DNA from: Bacillota bacterium
GTDB taxonomy: Bacteria > Bacillota > Clostridia > Ch29
Direction: 5' to 3'
DNA: 64,000 bases
Assembly (NCBI GenBank): GCA_013540605.1
Contig: JABVCK010000001.1
Span: forward strand, 186,001-250,000
Positions 59,294 to 64,000 of this stretch are shown here, one piece after another. The notes under the pieces were generated by a model. It was not told where the DNA came from, searched no databases, and worked only from the letters and a program-made list of their open reading frames with translations. Every line of letters begins with the position of its first letter. Position 1 is the first letter of the stretch. The translations under genes were made by a program, and so were the position numbers.

Positions 59294-60289
59294 ATGCCCG
59301 ATGTTTTGACGCAGTCTGAAATTGATGAACTATTGAAGGCGATAAGCACAGGAGATCTTGATGTGCGCGAAGTAGTACAGGACACAACCGAAAAAAAGAT
59401 CAGGGTTTATGACTTTAAAAGGCCTAACAAGTTTGCTAAGGATCAGCTGAGAACACTGGAGATGATACATGAAAACTATGCCAGGCTCGTATCCACTTTC
59501 CTTTCAGGGTATCTTAGGACCTTTGTAACCGTTGACCTTATTTCGGTGGAGCAGCTTACATATTACGAATTCACCAATTCACTGTCAAACCCCACCATAA
59601 TGGCGATCAGTGAATTCAGGCCCCTATCGGGAAACATTGTGGTTGAAGTAAATTATTCGATTACATACCCCATTATTGACAGGATACTGGGTGGAATAGG
59701 AAAAGGCGAAGCAAAACCAAGAAACTTTACCGAAATAGAGCTAACAATAATGCGGAATATGCTGGAAAAAATGCTCAATCTTTTGATAGAGCCATGGAAG
59801 AATGTTATAGATATAACACCGGTATTAAGCAAGTTGGAAACAAATGCGCAGTTTGTGCAGATTATGTCTCCCAACGAAACCATAGCTCTAATAACCATGA
59901 GAGTGAAGATTGGCGATTATGAAGGTATGATGAACCTATGTATACCTCACCTTTCCATAGAACCGATTATAAATAAGATTACTACGAAATACTGGTTTAC
60001 ATCCAGTAATAACCGGGTGTCCGAACTGGATACAACGGTTTTGGAAAGGAGAATAGAAAACGCATCGGTAATGCTAAGGGTAGTTCTGGGAGAATGCGAA
60101 ATAACGGTAGAGGAATTCTCGGAACTGCGTGTGGGCGATGTTTTACTGCTTGATAAAAAATGCGACGAACCGCTGGATATGTATGTGGACAATAGGGCCA
60201 CCTATCGTGTGAAGCCGGGTGTAAAGAGAAACAAACTGGCGGTGAAGGTTGCTGAAGTAATACGGAGAGGAGATGAAACCGGTGAATGA
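59294..60289 (+). CDS. fliM: Flagellar motor switch protein FliM
   Basis: 331 residues. The N-terminal LTQSEIDELLKAI is the phospho-CheY binding helix, then a CheC-like middle domain (YDFKRPNKFAKDQLRTLE at its start, FYGLISVEQL-like strands) and a C-terminal SpoA domain. FliM passes the CheY signal to FliG. TAGGGGGGATAA precedes the ATG. Overlaps fliY by 17 bases. Confidence 0.96.
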   Translation: MPDVLTQSEIDELLKAISTGDLDVREVVQDTTEKKIRVYDFKRPNKFAKDQLRTLEMIHENYARLVSTFLSGYLRTFVTVDLISVEQLTYYEFTNSLSNPTIMAISEFRPLSGNIVVEVNYSITYPIIDRILGGIGKGEAKPRNFTEIELTIMRNMLEKMLNLLIEPWKNVIDITPVLSKLETNAQFVQIMSPNETIALITMRVKIGDYEGMMNLCIPHLSIEPIINKITTKYWFTSSNNRVSELDTTVLERRIENASVMLRVVLGECEITVEEFSELRVGDVLLLDKKCDEPLDMYVDNRATYRVKPGVKRNKLAVKVAEVIRRGDETGE

Positions 60290-61379
60290 AATTTTATCCC
60301 AGGATGAAATCGATGCTTTGTTAAAAATGAATTCAAAACAGGATGAGGATCAATTATCTCCGGAAGAAATAGATGCCCTTGGTGAGATAGGCAATATAAG
60401 CATGGGCACATCCGCAACCACTCTTTATACATTATTGGGGAATAAGGTTACAATAACTACCCCAAGGGTGGAAATTATAGACCTCAGCAAGATTTCTCAG
60501 GAATACCCCCTGCCGTTCATAGCCATCAAAGTACAGTTTACAGAGGGCTTGGAAGGGTTAAACCTACTGCTGCTGAAGGAAAGGGATGCGTTGATAATTG
60601 CAGATTTGATGATGGGGGGTGATGGAAGTAATTACAGGCAGGAGATTGATGATCTTACTATGAGCGCAATAAGCGAAGCGATGAACCAGATGATAGGCTC
60701 AGCTTCAACCTCGCTATCTACAATGCTGGATAAGCCGATAAATATATCGCCTCCAATAGCATTCCGAGTAGATCTGGGAAGCGACTATGAAGAAATTGAG
60801 TTTTTCCAGACCAACACACGGTTTGCAAAGATAGCGTTTAAGATGGTAGTTGGAAATCTGATCGACAGCGAAATAATGCAGCTACTTCCGCTAAAGTTTG
60901 CGAAGGAAATGGTAACAGACTTGATGGAAGTAGAAGAAAAGAAAGATGCTTATGGAACAGAGGAACCCGTTGCGAACAAGAAGAATAAAGAGGATGGTTT
61001 ATCAGTAGAAGAACAGCAGCAAAAGAATTCAGCAAACAATGTTCTCAGGAAAGAAGGGGTAAGAATCCAACCCGTATCGCTGAAGGAACTTCAGGATGAA
61101 GCTCCAGGGGGGGAAAAGGAGAATATCAAACTGATACTGGATGTTCCGCTGCAGGTTACCGTGGAACTTGGGAGGACAAAAAAACAGATCAGGGAGATTC
61201 TTCAGTTTGGAGTAGGTACGATCGTAGAATTGGATAAACTGGCCGGGGAACCGGTGGATATCCAGGTTAACGGCAAGTTCATCGCAAAGGGCGAGGTTGT
61301 TGTAATAGACGAGAGCTTCGGAGTTCGGATAACTGATATAGTGCATCCGGCGAAAAGAATAAGCAGTATCCCAAAGTAA
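60273..61379 (+). CDS. fliY: Flagellar motor switch phosphatase FliY
   Basis: 368 residues, far longer than FliN. Starts with the CheY-binding LSQDEIDALL, followed by a CheC-type phosphatase domain with two sites (EIGNISMGTSATTLYTLL and EAMNQMIGSASTSLST; both E-x-x-N pairs intact), a variable linker (about 210-280), and a C-terminal FliN/SpoA domain (LDVPLQVTVELGRTKKQ, QVNGKFIAKGEVVVID). It both builds the C ring and dephosphorylates CheY, ending its signal. Followed by a CheY gene, which fits. Confidence 0.95.
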   Translation: MKPVNEILSQDEIDALLKMNSKQDEDQLSPEEIDALGEIGNISMGTSATTLYTLLGNKVTITTPRVEIIDLSKISQEYPLPFIAIKVQFTEGLEGLNLLLLKERDALIIADLMMGGDGSNYRQEIDDLTMSAISEAMNQMIGSASTSLSTMLDKPINISPPIAFRVDLGSDYEEIEFFQTNTRFAKIAFKMVVGNLIDSEIMQLLPLKFAKEMVTDLMEVEEKKDAYGTEEPVANKKNKEDGLSVEEQQQKNSANNVLRKEGVRIQPVSLKELQDEAPGGEKENIKLILDVPLQVTVELGRTKKQIREILQFGVGTIVELDKLAGEPVDIQVNGKFIAKGEVVVIDESFGVRITDIVHPAKRISSIPK

Positions 61380-61397
61380 TCGCATAAAGGAGGAAGT

Positions 61398-61760
61398 ATG
61401 ATGTCAAAGGGAATTCTCATTGTAGATGATGCTGCATTCATGCGAATGATGATCAAGGATATCCTTTCAAAGAACGGTTTTAACGTAATAGGGGAAGCAG
61501 AGAATGGGATAAAGGCTGTAGAGAAATTTTCTGAACTGAAACCGGATTTGGTTATTATGGATATAACAATGCCTGAATTGGACGGAATAGAAGCGGTAAA
61601 AAAGATTAGAACCATTGATGGTAACGCAAAGATAATCATGTGCTCGGCCATGGGGCAGCAGGCGATGGTTATTGAGGCGATACAGGCAGGGGCAAAGGAT
61701 TTTATAGTGAAACCCTTCCAGCCGGAGAGAGTGTTGGAAGCAGTTAATAAAGTAATCTGA
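61398..61760 (+). CDS. cheY: Chemotaxis response regulator CheY
   Basis: 120 residues, a single receiver domain. Asp10/Asp11 (VDDAAFMR), phosphorylation Asp55 (VIMDITMPE), Ser83 (CSAMG) and Lys105 (IVKPF) are all present. Phospho-CheY binds FliM and FliY to change rotation. AAAGGAGGAAG precedes two ATGs (61398, 61401). Embedded in the fli operon, as in Bacillus. Confidence 0.95.
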   Translation: MMSKGILIVDDAAFMRMMIKDILSKNGFNVIGEAENGIKAVEKFSELKPDLVIMDITMPELDGIEAVKKIRTIDGNAKIIMCSAMGQQAMVIEAIQAGAKDFIVKPFQPERVLEAVNKVI

Positions 61761-61776
61761 CGAGAAGGGATATAGT

Positions 61777-62172
61777 ATGGAAGGATTTATCTCGCTGCTT
61801 CTAAAGGTAATATATTTCATCGTGGTATTCGGAATAATCATATTTTTTGCCTATTATATAACAAGATTGCTGGGCAGGAAAGTTTCTTCGAATTCCGGTA
61901 AATATATGAAGGTTGTTGATTTTTTGCATGTAGGAACCGACAGAACGCTGGTTATTGTCAAGGTTGGGAATGAGTACATACTTTTAGCTTCAACTGCAAA
62001 GGGATTGGAACTGATAAAGACTATAGACGGTTTTGGCGAAGATGTGGAGGATGGAGAACGTTTCACCGGTTATCTGGACAGGTACAGCAAGTCCTATAAA
62101 GGGGGAATGGGAGCTTTTAAAGCGCTGAAGAGAAAATTCACAAGCGGGGATGGTCGTAATGAAGAGCTGTAG
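61777..62172 (+). CDS. fliO: Flagellar biosynthetic protein FliO
   Basis: 131 residues. One N-terminal membrane helix (about 7-28), then the conserved KYMKVVDFLHVGTDRTLVIVKVGNEYILLAST region. FliO helps FliP ring assembly. GAGAAGGG precedes the ATG. Its end overlaps the fliP start by 14 bases. Confidence 0.9.
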   Translation: MEGFISLLLKVIYFIVVFGIIIFFAYYITRLLGRKVSSNSGKYMKVVDFLHVGTDRTLVIVKVGNEYILLASTAKGLELIKTIDGFGEDVEDGERFTGYLDRYSKSYKGGMGAFKALKRKFTSGDGRNEEL

Positions 62173-62923
62173 GACAAACATGATTTTTTACATAATAATT
62201 GCTGTGGTGGTTTTAAGCAGCACTTCAGCACTGGCCGCGCAAAATGTTCCGATACCAAAGGTGGGTATTAATATGGAACCGGCCGAAACCCCCCAGGATG
62301 TTGCTTTAAGCCTCCAAATACTGTTTTTGCTTACTATTCTCAGCCTTGCACCGTCCATACTTATTATGATGACCAGTTTCACCAGGATTGTTATTGTGCT
62401 ATCCTTCGTGAGAAACGCAATAGGGACGCAGCAGATGCCTCCAAATCAAGTAATGGTGGGACTTGCGCTGTTTCTTACACTGTTTGTAATGTCTCCTGTC
62501 GTTTCACAGATAAATGAGCAGGCTTTCAAGCCATATATGGCAGAAGAAATCACCTTCGAGCAGGCAGTAGAAAGATCAATGGGCCCTTTGAAGAACTTCA
62601 TGCTCAGACAGACACGGCAAAAGGATCTGGCGTTATTCGTCAATCTCTCGGAGAGCACTCCGGTAAGCGATGTAAACCAGATAAGCAGCAGAGTCCTTAT
62701 ACCCGCATTTATAATCAGCGAACTTAAAACGGCGTTTCAGATCGGGTTTTTGCTGTTTATACCTTTTCTGATAATAGACATGGTCGTGGCCAGCACACTA
62801 ATGTCTATGGGTATGATGATGCTTCCTCCGGTTATGGTGTCGCTTCCGTTTAAGATACTGCTGTTCATAATGGTTGATGGTTGGAACCTGATCGTCCAGT
62901 CCCTGATTATGGGATTTAGATAG
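62159..62923 (+). CDS. fliP: Flagellar export gate protein FliP
   Basis: 254 residues. Signal peptide (about 1-27, cleavage near ALAAQ), then FLLTILSLAPSILIMMTSFTRIVIVLSFVRNAIG and PAFIISELKTAFQIGFLLFIPFLIIDMVVAS, the FliP signatures. FliP, FliQ and FliR form the export pore. ATG 62159 is chosen over 62150 for its spacing from GCGGGGATGG. Confidence 0.95.
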   Translation: MKSCRTNMIFYIIIAVVVLSSTSALAAQNVPIPKVGINMEPAETPQDVALSLQILFLLTILSLAPSILIMMTSFTRIVIVLSFVRNAIGTQQMPPNQVMVGLALFLTLFVMSPVVSQINEQAFKPYMAEEITFEQAVERSMGPLKNFMLRQTRQKDLALFVNLSESTPVSDVNQISSRVLIPAFIISELKTAFQIGFLLFIPFLIIDMVVASTLMSMGMMMLPPVMVSLPFKILLFIMVDGWNLIVQSLIMGFR

Positions 62924-62933
62924 GGGGTAGGTT

Positions 62934-63203
62934 ATGGGGCAGAGTTTAATTTTAGATATAGCGAAGGATGCACTGTTTACTATAATTATTGTTTCTATGC
63001 CAATGCTTGGCCTTGCGCTTCTTGTTGGCCTTGTTGTCAGTATTTTTCAGGCGACTACTCAGATTCAGGAACCTACACTTACATTCATTCCAAAAATACT
63101 GGCGGTACTTTTTGCAGTTCTTGTGTTTGGTCCATGGATGCTCAACATAATAATTGATTTTACAGTCAGATTGTTTGGCAGCATAAATTCCTTTGTTTTC
63201 TGA
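62934..63203 (+). CDS. fliQ: Flagellar export gate protein FliQ
   Basis: 89 residues, two membrane helices (about 15-38, 50-75). MPMLGLALLVGLVVSIFQATTQIQEPTLTFIPKI is the family motif. TAGGGGGTAGG precedes the ATG. Confidence 0.95.
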   Translation: MGQSLILDIAKDALFTIIIVSMPMLGLALLVGLVVSIFQATTQIQEPTLTFIPKILAVLFAVLVFGPWMLNIIIDFTVRLFGSINSFVF

Positions 63204-63217
63204 AAAGGGTGTAATAA

Positions 63218-63997
63218 ATGGATAACATAGTGGACTTGATCTCAACCAAACTTGAACTTTTCTTTCTGCTGATGGTAAGAAACTCTGCCATATTCCTGAT
63301 TGCCCCTGTTTTTGGCAGAAAGAATGTTCCGGCTATTTTTAAAATCGGGTTGGCGTTCTTCATGAGCATAATCCTGCTGGAGATTGTAGATGCAGACATA
63401 CAGCCTTACGGCAATGTATTTGGGTATGCTGTACTCCTTTTCAGGGAGACCTCCGTCGGGTTTCTGATCGGCTTCGTCAGCTACGTAATATTTGCATCTA
63501 TTTACATAGCCGGGCAGATTATAGATATGGAAACAGGGTTTGGTGTCGTAAACGTTCTGGACCCGCAAAACAATATTCAAGTTCCGATAATGGGAAATTA
63601 TCTGTACATTATTTCATTGATAATCTTTATTACCATTGACGGGCATCATATGTTACTCTCTGCATTGTTCAAGAGCTATGAATTGGTACCCCCGGGCGGG
63701 GTATTTGCATATACTTCCTCAATAAATGACCTGATCGGAATTACCGGAGAAACCTTTGTTATAGGGTTCAAGATCAGTGCCCCTGTCATTACGGCTGTCT
63801 TTTTGACTGATATGGCACTGGGTATTCTGTCAAGGACAATGCCGCAAATGAACGTTTTTATTATTGGTATTCCTATTAAAATAATAGTGGGTATGGTCAC
63901 GCTTATGATAATGATCCCCGTGTTCTCAACAATACTTGACAGCATTTTTTCTAATATGGGAAACAGCATATTCCGGGTGCTGACTCATCTTAAATGA
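63218..63997 (+). CDS. fliR: Flagellar export gate protein FliR
   Basis: 259 residues, six membrane helices, complete up to its TGA at 63995-63997. GFLIGFVSYVIFASIYIAGQIIDMETGFG and LGILSRTMPQMNVFIIGIPIKIIVGM are FliR marks. Seals the export gate with FliP and FliQ. The window ends right after its stop; flhB is expected next. Confidence 0.95.
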   Translation: MDNIVDLISTKLELFFLLMVRNSAIFLIAPVFGRKNVPAIFKIGLAFFMSIILLEIVDADIQPYGNVFGYAVLLFRETSVGFLIGFVSYVIFASIYIAGQIIDMETGFGVVNVLDPQNNIQVPIMGNYLYIISLIIFITIDGHHMLLSALFKSYELVPPGGVFAYTSSINDLIGITGETFVIGFKISAPVITAVFLTDMALGILSRTMPQMNVFIIGIPIKIIVGMVTLMIMIPVFSTILDSIFSNMGNSIFRVLTHLK

Positions 63998-64000
63998 AAG

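Noticed and set aside
60273-61379. FliN
   Set aside because: The protein has an extra CheC-like phosphatase domain and a CheY-binding N-terminus, so it is FliY.

Overview
This window is a compact chromosomal segment of an endospore-forming, flagellated member of the Bacillota, most likely class Clostridia. Sporulation genes (spoVM, ylbJ, two alpha/beta-type SASP genes), a low-G+C style of strong ribosome binding sites with many TTG starts, CodY, FapR and FabK all point there. Gene order follows the Bacillus subtilis rsgA-to-fli chromosome arm closely, but the xerC/codV gene that sits between trmFO and hslV in Bacillus is absent. I cannot name the genus. No insertion sequence, prophage, CRISPR array, rRNA or tRNA gene was seen.

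Layout. 1-2.4 kb: end of rsgA, rpe, thiN, two tiny membrane proteins, spoVM, and rpmB on the opposite strand. 2.5-6.6 kb: asp23-family gene, fakA-like gene, recG. 6.7-7.3 kb: two SASP genes, the first with a collagen-like Gly-X-Thr tract. 7.5-14.8 kb: rsmD, coaD, a coiled-coil gene, ylbJ (minus strand), a patatin-like gene, tmcAL (minus strand), ackA, yceD, rpmF. 15.0-21.9 kb: the FapR-controlled type II fatty acid synthesis cluster fapR-plsX-fabH-fabK-fabD-fabG-acpP-fabF. 22.2-30.4 kb: rnc, a radical SAM gene, smc, ftsY, ylxM, ffh (chromosome structure and the signal recognition particle). 30.4-34.2 kb: rpsP, khpA, rimM, trmD, rplS, lepB, rbgA. 34.3-39.8 kb: rnhB, a FliK-like/FlhB-tail pair, yraN, comM, dprA. 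39.8-46.1 kb: topA, trmFO, hslV, hslU, codY. 46.6 kb to the end: one long flagellar and chemotaxis operon from flgB to fliR, with all genes on the plus strand and packed or overlapping.

Regulation is unusually readable. A cyclic-di-GMP-I riboswitch with an intrinsic terminator lies between codY and flgB and should set expression of the whole flagellar operon. A FapR operator sits on the fapR promoter. rplS has its own promoter inside the end of trmD plus an L19-type leader. Structured leaders precede asp23, rnc and rimM. Several near-consensus sigma-A promoters can be placed with 17-18 base spacers.

The most unusual features are non-coding. Five intergenic loci hold arrays of 7-base units that change sequence from unit to unit but keep strict 7-base phase, occur in both orientations, and mostly start at the stop codon of the upstream gene. 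A second dispersed family, built from GGGGACATTCC and GGTGTGTCCCC words, occurs at five places, including just upstream of the riboswitch. The collagen-like SASP is the most unusual protein. The rest of the window is well conserved housekeeping DNA. The only gene-free stretches over 300 bases are 21894-22194 (heptamer array, GGAATGTCCCC repeat, promoter and rnc leader hairpin) and 46142-46592 (GGGGACA repeat, riboswitch, terminator and a leader of unknown content).
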